A stretch of 64,000 nt of DNA from Pinibacter aurantiacus (GCF_019130065.1 NZ_JAHSPG010000003.1:434001-498000), one strand, 5' to 3'; counted from the first letter of the stretch, positions 9,005-19,980 are shown. A program made the numbers and translations. The notes: generated by a model not told the origin, from the letters alone.

Positions 9005-9120
9005 TCTCATAAACACCCAACTTTGCCGGATGATTTTTTAAACATCTGCCCGGCGCGATAACCTCGAATACAGCCTTCCAACCGTAGTTACAAATTGGTC
9101 GTACCCTTCTAAAAGCTATT

Positions 9121-9150
9121 GCCCGTTACATACGGGCGGTATATTTTTTT
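9121..9150 (+). terminator. Hairpin with T-run between the lipoprotein and the PKD gene
   Basis: Stem GCCCGT (9121-9126) with ACGGGC (9132-9137), 5-base loop, then GGTATA and a run of nine T. Likely terminator of the lipoprotein transcript; its position about 50 bases before the PKD gene also allows a leader role. Confidence 0.6.
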
Positions 9151-9195
9151 TTATAGAAAATACTTATCCTAAAAAAATTCCCGAAAGGGTAGCCT

Positions 9196-12100
9196 ATGCA
9201 GAAAAGATATACTATTATATCCTGCCGAGTACTGCTTTTTATTCTAGTAAGTATCGCATGCTATAATAAGTCGTATAGCCAATTGAAAGCTGATTTTTCC
9301 GTAAGTCCAACCGAAGGCTGTACACCTATGATTGTAAATTTTAAAGATAGTTCCTCCGGAAACCCCACTTCGTGGAAATGGGATCTCGGCAATGGAACAA
9401 TTTCTTATTTACAAAATCCGGGCGCCACTTATTTTAACCCGGGCAAATACACAGTTACCCTCGAAGTAAGCGATGGCGTAAGCATTTCTAAAATTGTAAA
9501 AACAAATATTATCATTGTACATGGTGCACCGGCCATCAGTTTCCAGGCATCGGACACTACTGGCTGCTACCCGCTGGATGTGCAATTCAGGGACCTTACC
9601 ATAGCAACTGATGATCCTATAACGCAATGGGAATGGTTTTTCGGCGATGGTGGCTATTCCACAGATCACAATCCACTTCATACTTATAAAACAACTGGAA
9701 GCTTTGATGTTACACTGAGGGTAACCACTTCTTATGGTTGTGAAAATGCATTTACACGCATTGGTTTTATTAAAGTACCCAAAGGCGTAACAGCAGACTT
9801 TACCTACAACAACCCGGGAAGTTGTACGCCGCCGACTACCATTCAGTTTACGAATAAAAGTACAGGCACCGGTCAGTTCACTTACTTATGGAGGTTTGGC
9901 GATGGCGGTACATCCAGCCAGCCCAACCCCTCACATACATATGAAACCTCAGGAGACTACACCGTAACACTGGTTGTAAACTCCAGCCAGGGCTGCGTTG
10001 ATTCTATCGTGAAACAAAAGGCTGTTTCCATAGGCAGTGTGCAGGCAGATTTTAACGCGCCGGACAGTGTGTGTGCAGGAACGCCTGTTCAACTTACTAA
10101 CCAATCCACACCTCCGCCGGTTTCAGTAGTGTGGGATTTTGGTGATGGTACAAAATCTACAGAGCTTAATCCCGTAAAAACCTATGCAAACCCCGGCACA
10201 TACGTCATACAACTCACGAGCAATTTTGGCGCATGTTCTGGTGTAGATAGAAAGGCCATTAAAGTGTTAGCGAGACCAAAAAGCAATTTTACTGCTACTG
10301 ACAATATCGGCTGTAATGTACCGCTTAGCGTGAATTTTACTGCTACTTCTACAAACGCAACAAGCTATAAATGGATATTTGGCGACGGCACCGAATCCAC
10401 AGACGCTTCGCCCACTCACGTTTATACGAAGCTGGATACTTTTGATGTAACGCTTATTTCATTTGGGCCAAATGGCTGCCCTGATACAGTTGTAAAAAAC
10501 AATTTTGTAAATATCAGCAAGGCATCGGTGGTAATGAAGGACAGCTCAGTGTCTGGTTGTGCGCCACTTACCTACAAGCCATCTGTTACAATCACAGGGC
10601 CGTACCCGGTAAATTCTATTCAATGGGATTTTGGTGACGGCACCAGGGGCACAGGTGCCAGTCCAACACATGTGTACAATGATACAGGTAGATATACGGT
10701 AAGAGTTATTTACGCAGGCCCCAACTGCACGGACTCAGTTGAATTCACCAGCGCCGTGTTGGTGGGTATGAAACCTACCCCGGACTTTGATGCTGCACCT
10801 CGCAGTACTTGCGCCTGGGTGCCTGTGCAATTCACGGACAAATCCTCGGGCCCTCCTATTGATACATGGCTTTGGGACTTTGGTGATCACTCTCCGACTT
10901 CACCGGTTCAAAATCCGAAGCACGCCTACCAGGAAGTGGGTGATTTCAATGTTACGCTTACAGTTAGTCATAACGGGTGTTCAAATACTTTGACGCTTCC
11001 CAAATTCGTCCATATTGATCCACCCATTTCCATATTTACCATTTCCCAGCAGTGTACTTTCCCGTATGTAAGAAGATTCGTGGATAAATCCATACAGCCC
11101 GAAACATGGCTCTGGGATTTTGGTGACGGGCAAACATCGACAGAACAAAATCCACAACACAGCTACGACAAGCCGGGCGTATACACCGTTTCGCTAACGG
11201 TAACACATGGCACATGCTCGCATACATCTCGCCAGGACGTAAAAGTGGTGGATGAGAAAAACGATTTTATCAGTACAGATTCCGTTACGTGTAAAAAGAA
11301 CCAGGTAAAATTCAACACCGTTGGTGTCAACCAAAACAATATCGCGCAATACGCATGGACCTTTGGGGACGGATTTACAAGCATACTGCCTTCTCCTGAA
11401 AAAATTTACACCAAAGCCGGAAGCTACGACGTGTCGCTAACGCTTACAGATGTTCTTGGATGCAAAAGCACATTGCTAAAACCGTTGTACATAAAGGTGC
11501 AGGGACCAACGCCAGATTTCAGCGTGCCCGTTTCCGGAGTTTGTAACAATACGACGGTTACATTCAAAGACGAATCCTCCGGGGATGGCGACAACCCTAT
11601 TCTGCAATGGAAATGGGATTTTGGCGATGGCACTATTCAGTCATTTACAGCACCACCATTTTCGCACCTCTATACCAAACCTGGTAATTACAACATAACG
11701 CTTATCACAACAGATAGCCAGGGCTGTACAGATACAGTTACCAAAAAGAATGCGTTATTGGTTTCCCAACCGGTGGCAAATTTCAGGGCTCGCGATTCTT
11801 TGCTTTGTGCAAGCACAAAGGCAGAATTCAATAACTTGTCAACAGGGCCGCAGTTAACCTACCTGTGGGATTTTGGCGATGGCAGCACCGGAACGGACGG
11901 GTTCCCCATCCACAGCTATCCTAATGAAGGCGCTTATACCGTTTCTTTAAAAATAACGGACGTTTACGGTTGTTCAGACTCTCTGAAAAAGGTCAACTAT
12001 ATCAACATCAGGAACCCTATAGCCAAGTTTACAGCAAACAGCACGCTCGCCGAGTGCCCGCCACTGGTAGCCAGTTTTAATAACCAATCTCAAAATTATC

Positions 12101-14007
12101 AGTCAGTCGCGTGGACCTTTGGCACCGGAGATGCCTCAACCATGGTGAGCCCGATTTACATTTATTCCTACCCGGGAAAATATAAAGTAAAACTTATCGT
12201 TAAAGGCTACGGAGATGCATGTTTTGCAGCCGATTCGACTGAAATTACTGTTTTGGGACCAAAGGGAACTTTCAAATACGACCCGTTGAAAGGCTGCGAT
12301 CCCCTCACTGTTAATTTCACAGCCCTGCCCGAACCTGGTTTTAAAGTAAAACTCGTTTGGGACTTTGCGGATGGTACCCTTATCAACAATGGAGATTCGT
12401 TAACCACACATACATATTTAACTGCCAGTGATTACCTGCCCAAAATGATACTCATAGACGATAAAGGATGTCGTGTGCCCGTTACAGGAAAGGACACCAT
12501 TTCTGTGTATGGCACAGATGCTGCGTTTACGCATGAAACAAAGCCTTTGTGCGACTCTGGTTTTGTGAAATTTACTGATGCATCCCAGGCCAATGATGTA
12601 ATTACCCAATATAAATGGGATTTCGGCGACGGCTCTTTTTCCAACGAAAAAAATCCAAGTCATTTCTATAGGGCCCACGGCAGTTATCCTGTAAAACTTT
12701 ATACGCTTACGGAAAACAATTGCAGGGATACTTCGCAGCAGACAGCAATAGTAACTGTAAACATAGGCCCAGATATTTCCATGCAAAGCATAGACTCTGC
12801 CTGCGTCCCCGTTACTGTTCTTTTTAAAGCAAATTCTGCAATAGACACAATGCAGCTGGCCTGGGCCTGGAATTTTGGAAACGGACAAACGTCCAACGTT
12901 CAAAACCCTCCGGCAGTTGTTTACAACTCGCCCAATACATACAACGTGCAAGTGGTAGCCACAAACAGGGCGGGTTGTTATGACACGGCCAAAAAAGCAT
13001 TGCCGGTTTATCCATTGCCAAATATCAATGCAGGAAATGATACGGCGATGTGTTTAGGCACCAGCATTACGTTGCATGCCACCGGCGGCATTGATTACAA
13101 CTGGCAGCCAACGCAAACTTTATCGTGCGGCAATTGCATTGCGCCTGTTGCTTCGCCAAAAACAACTATAAAATATTTCCTGACAGGAAAAGATATACAC
13201 GGCTGCGTAAATACTGATGACATAAATGTTGAGGTAAAGCAAATTATTACCGTTAAAGTATCTCCGAACGACACTTTATGTGTGGGCGCATCACAGCAAT
13301 TAAATGCAACCGGTGCAGAACTATATGCCTGGACGCCGGTCGATGGATTAAGCAATCCTCAAATTTCAAACCCTGTTGCCAGACCAAATCAAACAGTTAC
13401 CTACCAGGTAATAGGCACTGATAATAAAGCCTGCTTTAACGACACAGGCTATGTAACAATAACGGTATTCCCTATACCTAAGGTTAACGCGGGGAATGAT
13501 ACTACGATTTCTGTAGGAAATTCTGTAACCTTACACGCTGAGGTATCTGATGATGTAACAAGTATTGTGTGGACGCCATCGACAGCCCTGAGTTGTGTTA
13601 CCTGTAAAGACCCGGTTTCGAATCCGAAGCAGACAACCAATTATACAATTACAGCGACTAACAATGGCGGCTGCTATACCATGGATCAGGTTGTTATTAC
13701 TGTAATATGTAAAAACGGAAACATCTTTTTACCTAATACCTTCTCGCCAAACAACGATGGCGTGAACGATATTTTTTATCCAAGAGGAAAAGGATTGTAT
13801 AACATACGAAGTTTGAAAATTTTCAATAGGTGGGGACAAGTCGTTTTCAGCCGTGAAAGTTTTAACGCAAATGAAGCGGACAAAGGCTGGGATGGAATGT
13901 TCCAGGGAAAAATTGCGGATGAAGGAGTTTACATTTACATGATCGAAGTAATTTGCGAGAACAGCCAAATTATAATTGAAAAAGGAAACGTCGCACTTAT
14001 TCGTTAA
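9196..14007 (+). CDS. Giant PKD-repeat protein with T9SS type B (gliding-motility-associated) C-terminal domain
   Basis: A 1603-residue secreted protein. Signal peptide to about residue 29 (SYSQ). I count 15 PKD-like repeats by their W-x-FGDG cores, each about 85-90 residues. Then come three Cys-bearing modules of the type NAGNDTAMCLG...TLSCGNC, and a type B sorting domain of about 100 residues starting FLPNTFSPNNDGVND and ending KGNVALIR. Such proteins cross the outer membrane through the T9SS and are held at the surface or released; they often act as adhesins. It is followed after 51 bases by a paralogue of the same plan and then by a PorP/SprF gene, so the three are probably one operon. 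Confidence 0.92.
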   Translation: MQKRYTIISCRVLLFILVSIACYNKSYSQLKADFSVSPTEGCTPMIVNFKDSSSGNPTSWKWDLGNGTISYLQNPGATYFNPGKYTVTLEVSDGVSISKIVKTNIIIVHGAPAISFQASDTTGCYPLDVQFRDLTIATDDPITQWEWFFGDGGYSTDHNPLHTYKTTGSFDVTLRVTTSYGCENAFTRIGFIKVPKGVTADFTYNNPGSCTPPTTIQFTNKSTGTGQFTYLWRFGDGGTSSQPNPSHTYETSGDYTVTLVVNSSQGCVDSIVKQKAVSIGSVQADFNAPDSVCAGTPVQLTNQSTPPPVSVVWDFGDGTKSTELNPVKTYANPGTYVIQLTSNFGACSGVDRKAIKVLARPKSNFTATDNIGCNVPLSVNFTATSTNATSYKWIFGDGTESTDASPTHVYTKLDTFDVTLISFGPNGCPDTVVKNNFVNISKASVVMKDSSVSGCAPLTYKPSVTITGPYPVNSIQWDFGDGTRGTGASPTHVYNDTGRYTVRVIYAGPNCTDSVEFTSAVLVGMKPTPDFDAAPRSTCAWVPVQFTDKSSGPPIDTWLWDFGDHSPTSPVQNPKHAYQEVGDFNVTLTVSHNGCSNTLTLPKFVHIDPPISIFTISQQCTFPYVRRFVDKSIQPETWLWDFGDGQTSTEQNPQHSYDKPGVYTVSLTVTHGTCSHTSRQDVKVVDEKNDFISTDSVTCKKNQVKFNTVGVNQNNIAQYAWTFGDGFTSILPSPEKIYTKAGSYDVSLTLTDVLGCKSTLLKPLYIKVQGPTPDFSVPVSGVCNNTTVTFKDESSGDGDNPILQWKWDFGDGTIQSFTAPPFSHLYTKPGNYNITLITTDSQGCTDTVTKKNALLVSQPVANFRARDSLLCASTKAEFNNLSTGPQLTYLWDFGDGSTGTDGFPIHSYPNEGAYTVSLKITDVYGCSDSLKKVNYINIRNPIAKFTANSTLAECPPLVASFNNQSQNYQSVAWTFGTGDASTMVSPIYIYSYPGKYKVKLIVKGYGDACFAADSTEITVLGPKGTFKYDPLKGCDPLTVNFTALPEPGFKVKLVWDFADGTLINNGDSLTTHTYLTASDYLPKMILIDDKGCRVPVTGKDTISVYGTDAAFTHETKPLCDSGFVKFTDASQANDVITQYKWDFGDGSFSNEKNPSHFYRAHGSYPVKLYTLTENNCRDTSQQTAIVTVNIGPDISMQSIDSACVPVTVLFKANSAIDTMQLAWAWNFGNGQTSNVQNPPAVVYNSPNTYNVQVVATNRAGCYDTAKKALPVYPLPNINAGNDTAMCLGTSITLHATGGIDYNWQPTQTLSCGNCIAPVASPKTTIKYFLTGKDIHGCVNTDDINVEVKQIITVKVSPNDTLCVGASQQLNATGAELYAWTPVDGLSNPQISNPVARPNQTVTYQVIGTDNKACFNDTGYVTITVFPIPKVNAGNDTTISVGNSVTLHAEVSDDVTSIVWTPSTALSCVTCKDPVSNPKQTTNYTITATNNGGCYTMDQVVITVICKNGNIFLPNTFSPNNDGVNDIFYPRGKGLYNIRSLKIFNRWGQVVFSRESFNANEADKGWDGMFQGKIADEGVYIYMIEVICENSQIIIEKGNVALIR

Positions 14008-14058
14008 ACACATAGATTAGTTTTGCTTATTAGCTCTGAACCTTTAAAACCGTAGCAT

Positions 14059-17000
14059 CTGAGAAAGAAATTATTCATTGCTGTCATTTTTGTTTTTGCC
14101 TGTATCTTTTCTAAAGCGCAGGCACCGGTAAGTGCTTTCACGCCTTCCGTAACAAGCGGTTGTGCCATTTTGAAAGTACAGTTTACAGATAATTCGACCG
14201 GCAATCCAACCCTGTGGCACTGGAATTTTGGAAATGGTCAAACCTCATCACTTCAGAATCCCGTAGTCTTTTTTGATCCAGGCACATGGACAGTTACGCT
14301 GACCACAGAAAATGGAAGCGGAACCAGTGCGCCCGTAACTCAGGTTATTACCGTGAACGAAAAGCCAACAGTCGCTTTTACTGCCTCCAGCACTACAGGT
14401 TGTTTTCCCTTACCCATTCAGTTTACAGATCAGTCTTCTGCAAACGTAGTGAAATATGAATGGGACTTTGGCGACGGAGATGTATCAAGCGATCGCAATC
14501 CTTATCACGTATATCGCCGTTCCGGAAGTTTTGTCGCATCATTGAAAGCCACTAACGCCGCAGGTTGCAGCGACTTCAGCAAGCCTGTCACCATTACTAT
14601 CAACAGCGGTGTAAAAGCCGATTATACAAACACTGTTTCACAAAGTTGTAAACCTCCGGCCCTCGTAACGTTCACTAATACCAGCCAGGAATTTGGAACC
14701 ATGAGTTATCTCTGGGATTTTGGTGATGGTAGTACGGACACCAGGAAAAATCCTCCGGCTCATACATACGCAGAAGTAAAAGCTTATACCGTTACATTAG
14801 TTGCCAAAAGTGACCAGGGTTGTGTAGACACTTTGATAGGCAACAACCAGATCAACATCGTCAACAGTGTAAATTCAGACTTTACTTATGTGAACGGATC
14901 CTGTTCGGGTGTTGCTACCACGCTCACAAATACATCCGCACCACAACCATTTACCGCCATTTGGGATTTTGGTGATGGTACGCCAACAAGCAGCGGCACA
15001 GTAAATGTATCGCATGTGTTTGCCAATTCCGGCACCTATTATGTAAAGCTTGTAAATAACTTCGGAAACTGTCTTGACTCTACTACAAAACCAGTTGCCA
15101 TCGTAACAGGAAGCAACGCCGGTTTTTTCTCGCCAGACACGCTTAGTTGTAAAACACCTGCAAACGTAACATTTACTGATACTACCAAAGGAAGCCCCAC
15201 TACATGGTCGTGGAACTTTGGTGATGGTTCAACATCCACTTTACAAAACCCTGCACATACGTACGCCCGCACAGGATTATTTAATGTAACACTCGCCGTA
15301 AAAAACGGCAATGGATGTACGAGCACAAAAACATTACAACAGTATGTAAAGATTGCCATCCCAACTGCCACAATAGATATTCCGGTGGCTAATGGATGTA
15401 ACACTCTTGATATAAATGCAAAAGCAACAGTAAACTCGGTTGATGGAGTTGCTTCGTACACCTGGAAATTTGGTGATGGCACTGCAGATTTCACCTCAAC
15501 CTCGTCACCATTGGTAACGCACCATTATGGATCAATTGGAACATACACACTCACGTTGATCGCAACTACGAAAGGCGGTTGCTCGGTCACAGCAACACAG
15601 TCTATCGAAATTGGTGTACTGCCAACGCTTGTGGATTTCAGTGTTTCCAACACTAACCCCTGCGCGGGAACGGCCATCAATTTCACTGACCTTTCCCAAC
15701 CAACTTCCGGTATCAACAGGTGGTTGTGGAATTTTGGTGATGGGTCTACAAGCGCTGTTCAAAATCCTTCTTACAGGTACACGGGAGATAACAACGGCGT
15801 TCCTTACGACGTAAAACTTACCGTCTACAACAACGGATGCGCCGCCAGCATTACAAAACCTGCATTGGTAAAAGTAAATCCACCTGTTGCTAAATTCACG
15901 TACCAGATAAATTGTAACAACAAAAAGGAATTCACTTTTGTCGATAAATCAACATCGGGAAGTACGGTTCTATGGGACTTCGGTGATGGCACCCCCATTT
16001 CCTCACAAAGCGGACAGTTTACACATGCTTACCCAGCTTTCAACACGAAGTATAAAGTAACTATTAAGGCAACATTGGGGGCCTGTGTCAACGTTTCTGA
16101 CACTGTACCGGTATTTACGCTGGCAGTGGATTCTAATTTCATTATCCTGGGGGGAAACACACGATGTGCAAATACGCAAACAGTATTTGTGCCTGTCAAT
16201 ACAACACAGGGAGCTACATCCTACATATGGGATTTCGGAGACGGCACGCCCCCGTTAGCAGCATATGCTCCGGACCATTTTTATAAGGTAACAGGAACAT
16301 TTACCACTAAACTTACCATAAAAGACACAAACAATTGCAGCAGTACATCAGTGCCTCAACAAGTTGTTGTTAAAGGTGTAAAAGCCGCATTTAGCATTTC
16401 CCCCCTGCAAGGCTGTATCGGCGTCCCAATTACTTTGACCAATACATCAACTGCCAGCTCTACCTCCACAACGTGGAACTGGACCTTTGGCGATGGCACA
16501 AGTTCTACTCAAAAAGACCCTCCATCTCCTTATAGTTACAGCAAGCAGGGTGCTTTTCCGGTAAAGCTGATCGTGGCAGACGGCGGCTGTGCGGACAGTG
16601 CCACTACCGTAGTGAACATCACCCAACCTTATGCCGCATTCTCCGTGGATACGGCATCATGCCCGGGCGCTCCCATGCAGTTTCTCAACACATCAACAGG
16701 TAACACATTGACATATCTTTGGAACTTTGGCGACGGACAAACATCGACACAGGCAAATCCTATACATGCGTATCCGCCTAGCCTGGTGGTACCTTCTTCT
16801 GCAACGGTAAAGCTTACGGCCCGCGATATAAACGGATGCTCAAAGGATACATCCAGGATCATTACGTTTGACAAACCGACTATTTCATTTACACCAACGA
16901 CGGGTACAACAAACTGTCCGCCACTGGCAATGGATTTCATCTCCACCAGTCATTATGTGGCAACCTATGATTGGGATTTTGGAGATGGGGCACATTCTTC

Positions 17001-18903
17001 AGCTGCCAATCCATCGCACACTTATTACTATCCAAACGATAACCCGGGTTATGTAATCAAACTGACCGCTACTAGCCCCGGAGGATGTACAGCAGTTTAC
17101 ACCTCAAGCCCTATTACTATTTATGGTCCGCAGGGAGATTTTAGTTTCGATCCTAAAGGAGCATGTAACAATACCAATATCAATTTCGCAGTGGCAAATG
17201 CCAAAGGGGTAAAAACATATACATGGGATTTTAAAGATGGTAATTCAAACACAACGGCCATACCGGCATCATCTCACGTATACAACACCGTTGGAAATTA
17301 CTTACCACGTGTAATTCTTGAAGATGCCACAGGCTGCCAGGTTCCTATAACGGCGGTGGACACCCTAAAAATTATTGGCATCAATCCTCAATTCACATTT
17401 AAACCCGCAACACTTTGCGACACCGGTACAGTTGTTTTCACAGATGCTTCTACGAGCAACGGAACCATTACCGGCTATAGCTGGAATTTTGGTGATGGCG
17501 CTACAGGAGTCGGCAGTAGCGTGCCGCATTTTTATGCAAAAACAGGAAGCCCTTTAACCACTTACAGCGTTACTTTGAATGTAAGTACAAGTGCCCCTGT
17601 ATGTACGCAATCTGTTACTTACAAAGACTCGATAATAATTTATGCATCGCCAAGCGTAAGCGTTCAGGGACCTAAAGAAGGTTGCGAACCGGCAACGCTC
17701 ACTTATAAAGGTGTATTGAATAACGGGCCCAATTATGCGCCGATAACATGGCAGTGGAATTTTGGAAACGGACAAACGGCAACGGGCCAGACTCCGTCTG
17801 CACAAACGTTCGCTACAGCCGGGAATTATGCAGTTGCACTGCAGGCCACCAACGAAAAAGGTTGCGTTGGCAAGGACACACTTCAGCTTACAATACATCC
17901 ATTACCTAAAACAAACGCAGGGATCGATAGCCTTATTTGTCTCGGACAAAATATTCAGTTGCAGGCCAGCGGAGCAGATTCATACGAGTGGGTAGGCCCA
18001 TCAACAACAACACTAAGTTGTACCGTTTGCCCTACTCCTATTGCGACGCCAACGCAAACAACCAGTTACTTTTTGGCAGGCGCTACCACTTTTGGTTGCG
18101 TTAAGTTGGATACTGTGAAAGTTTCGGTTAACCAACCTGTGCACATTATGGTTGATCCGATGAAAGATTCACTTTGTGTTGGACAAAGTACACAGCTGAG
18201 AGCAGTAGGCGCGTCGCTATACAACTGGAGCCCTGCAGCAGGATTAAGCAGCACAACCATCAGCAATCCTGTTGCCAACCCAACTGTTTCTACTGTGTAC
18301 AAGGTAGTGGCAAGCGACAGCAAATCATGCTTCTTCGATTCTGCAACAGTAGACATCACTGTTTTCAAATATCCAACCCTTGAGCTCGGTCCAGACGCTT
18401 CAATTCCTTCCGGAACAAGCTACCAGATCAATGGCCAGGGTTCGTCAGACATCGTGAGCATCACATGGAAACCTGGCACTGGTTTGAGCTGCGACAACTG
18501 CCTCAATCCGGTGGCGTCTCCGGTAAAAACAACCAACTACTATGCTACTGCCACCAACAACGGCAATTGCTCCGTAGCTGATAATATCACTATTGTCGTA
18601 TTCTGTAACGAGCAAAATTTCTTCATGCCAAATACTTTTTCGCCAAACAATGATGGCATGAATGATGTTTTTTATCCAAGAGGTAAAGGTTTAACAAGGA
18701 TCAATACTTTCAGAATCTACAATCGACTTGGGCAACTAATTTTTGAGAAACAGAATTTCGGTGCAAATGACACCTCTGCGGGATGGAACGGAATGATAAA
18801 TGGTGAAAAAGCTCCCCAGGATGTGTATACATATATAATTGAATTTGTTTGCAATAACAGTCAGATAGTACCTTATAAAGGAAACGTGTCATTAATAAGA
18901 TAA
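14059..18903 (+). CDS. Second giant PKD-repeat T9SS type B protein, apparent CTG start
   Basis: Paralogue of the preceding gene, about 1614 residues if it begins at the CTG at 14059. From there the frame reads RKKLFIAVIFVFACIFSKAQ, a textbook signal peptide, followed by the first PKD repeat. An in-frame TAG at 14053-14055 rules out anything further upstream, and no ATG, GTG or TTG lies before the TTG at 14170, which would delete the signal peptide and half of the first repeat. Again 15 PKD-like repeats, three Cys modules (LSCTVC, LSCDNC) and a type B domain starting FMPNTFSPNNDGMND. The start is inferred from the signal peptide; the rest of the call is firm. Confidence 0.88.
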   Translation: MRKKLFIAVIFVFACIFSKAQAPVSAFTPSVTSGCAILKVQFTDNSTGNPTLWHWNFGNGQTSSLQNPVVFFDPGTWTVTLTTENGSGTSAPVTQVITVNEKPTVAFTASSTTGCFPLPIQFTDQSSANVVKYEWDFGDGDVSSDRNPYHVYRRSGSFVASLKATNAAGCSDFSKPVTITINSGVKADYTNTVSQSCKPPALVTFTNTSQEFGTMSYLWDFGDGSTDTRKNPPAHTYAEVKAYTVTLVAKSDQGCVDTLIGNNQINIVNSVNSDFTYVNGSCSGVATTLTNTSAPQPFTAIWDFGDGTPTSSGTVNVSHVFANSGTYYVKLVNNFGNCLDSTTKPVAIVTGSNAGFFSPDTLSCKTPANVTFTDTTKGSPTTWSWNFGDGSTSTLQNPAHTYARTGLFNVTLAVKNGNGCTSTKTLQQYVKIAIPTATIDIPVANGCNTLDINAKATVNSVDGVASYTWKFGDGTADFTSTSSPLVTHHYGSIGTYTLTLIATTKGGCSVTATQSIEIGVLPTLVDFSVSNTNPCAGTAINFTDLSQPTSGINRWLWNFGDGSTSAVQNPSYRYTGDNNGVPYDVKLTVYNNGCAASITKPALVKVNPPVAKFTYQINCNNKKEFTFVDKSTSGSTVLWDFGDGTPISSQSGQFTHAYPAFNTKYKVTIKATLGACVNVSDTVPVFTLAVDSNFIILGGNTRCANTQTVFVPVNTTQGATSYIWDFGDGTPPLAAYAPDHFYKVTGTFTTKLTIKDTNNCSSTSVPQQVVVKGVKAAFSISPLQGCIGVPITLTNTSTASSTSTTWNWTFGDGTSSTQKDPPSPYSYSKQGAFPVKLIVADGGCADSATTVVNITQPYAAFSVDTASCPGAPMQFLNTSTGNTLTYLWNFGDGQTSTQANPIHAYPPSLVVPSSATVKLTARDINGCSKDTSRIITFDKPTISFTPTTGTTNCPPLAMDFISTSHYVATYDWDFGDGAHSSAANPSHTYYYPNDNPGYVIKLTATSPGGCTAVYTSSPITIYGPQGDFSFDPKGACNNTNINFAVANAKGVKTYTWDFKDGNSNTTAIPASSHVYNTVGNYLPRVILEDATGCQVPITAVDTLKIIGINPQFTFKPATLCDTGTVVFTDASTSNGTITGYSWNFGDGATGVGSSVPHFYAKTGSPLTTYSVTLNVSTSAPVCTQSVTYKDSIIIYASPSVSVQGPKEGCEPATLTYKGVLNNGPNYAPITWQWNFGNGQTATGQTPSAQTFATAGNYAVALQATNEKGCVGKDTLQLTIHPLPKTNAGIDSLICLGQNIQLQASGADSYEWVGPSTTTLSCTVCPTPIATPTQTTSYFLAGATTFGCVKLDTVKVSVNQPVHIMVDPMKDSLCVGQSTQLRAVGASLYNWSPAAGLSSTTISNPVANPTVSTVYKVVASDSKSCFFDSATVDITVFKYPTLELGPDASIPSGTSYQINGQGSSDIVSITWKPGTGLSCDNCLNPVASPVKTTNYYATATNNGNCSVADNITIVVFCNEQNFFMPNTFSPNNDGMNDVFYPRGKGLTRINTFRIYNRLGQLIFEKQNFGANDTSAGWNGMINGEKAPQDVYTYIIEFVCNNSQIVPYKGNVSLIR

Positions 18904-18926
18904 TAGAAATCCAATTCAGCTAATCT

Positions 18927-19979
18927 ATGAGAATGTCGATCATGATGTGTAAAAAGCTTATCCTTATTCTAGTCGCCACGATCAGCTTGTGCGTTGCGGA
19001 ACACGCCTCGGCACAGGATGCCCATTTTTCGCAATTCTTCGAAGCACCATTGCTCAGAAATCCTTCACTGGCGGGCATTTTCACCGGTGATATAAGGGCG
19101 CAAATGGTTTACCGCGATCAATGGAACAGCTTTACCAATGCGTATAAAACAGGATCCTTTAACGTCGAATACAAAGCGCCGGTAGGAAAAAGTGACGACT
19201 TCCTTACCATCGGCTTGCAAGCGCTGTTTGACAAAGCAGGAACCGCGGGCCTTACCACCACTGAGGTTCTGCCTGCACTGAACTATCACAAATCATTGCG
19301 CAGCGACAAAGCCATGTATCTTTCTGTAGGTTTTATGGCGGGCCTGGTGCAAAAGAGAATCGACCGAACAAAGATCACTACCGATAACCAATTCATTGGA
19401 GGCGCTTACAATCCCGCAGTTGCAGACGGTGAAACCTTTGTTTCTCCAAACTACAGCTACTTTGATGCGAGCCTTGGTGCAAGCTTCAACACTAGTTTTG
19501 GAGCGGAGAACCAGAACAACATGTTCTTTGGCGTGGGTTACCATCACTTGAACAGGCCTTCCAATTCATTTTACAGAAGCGCAGATGCAGCACTACATGG
19601 AAAAACAGTTATTTCCGGCGGCGTAAAGTTCAACCTCGACGACTATTCCTACTTTACGCTTCAGGCCGATTACTCCAAACAAGGAGCTTTCAATGAAACC
19701 ATTGCAGGGGTATTGTATTCTTACAAATTAGGCGACGATTATGACGCACCGGATTACACACTAAGCGGCGGCGCATTCTTACGCTGGGGCGATGCATTTA
19801 TTCCTGTTTTGAAAATAGATTATAACCCATTTGCCGTCGCAATAAGTTATGATGTGAACGTTTCAACGCTTAAAACAGTTAGCCAGGGACGTGGTGGCAT
19901 CGAAATTTCTGTATCTTATATTGGCTTTCTGGACAGATATAATTCAAGCAGGGACAAAGTGCTCTGCCCAAAATTCTAA
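18927..19979 (+). CDS. PorP/SprF family type IX secretion membrane protein
   Basis: A 350-residue outer-membrane beta-barrel of the PorP/SprF family. Signal peptide to about residue 29 (EHASAQ), then the family hallmark DAHFSQFFEAPLLRNPSLAGIF, alternating beta-strand pattern throughout and a typical end (GRGGIEISVSYI...CPKF). Members are needed for secretion or surface anchoring of type B T9SS proteins and are usually encoded next to them. Here it follows the two PKD proteins by 23 bases, so it is the expected partner. The first ATG at 18927 is used; the Met at residues 6-7 is an alternative. Confidence 0.93.
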   Translation: MRMSIMMCKKLILILVATISLCVAEHASAQDAHFSQFFEAPLLRNPSLAGIFTGDIRAQMVYRDQWNSFTNAYKTGSFNVEYKAPVGKSDDFLTIGLQALFDKAGTAGLTTTEVLPALNYHKSLRSDKAMYLSVGFMAGLVQKRIDRTKITTDNQFIGGAYNPAVADGETFVSPNYSYFDASLGASFNTSFGAENQNNMFFGVGYHHLNRPSNSFYRSADAALHGKTVISGGVKFNLDDYSYFTLQADYSKQGAFNETIAGVLYSYKLGDDYDAPDYTLSGGAFLRWGDAFIPVLKIDYNPFAVAISYDVNVSTLKTVSQGRGGIEISVSYIGFLDRYNSSRDKVLCPKF

Positions 19980-19980
19980 T

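Noticed and set aside
12418-12951. 177-residue minus-strand frame inside the first PKD gene
   Set aside because: Antisense shadow; no start context, no recognisable domain, and the opposite frame is a clear repeat protein.
14170-14172. TTG as start of the second PKD gene
   Set aside because: It would remove the signal peptide and the first half of the first PKD repeat, which are encoded in frame upstream.
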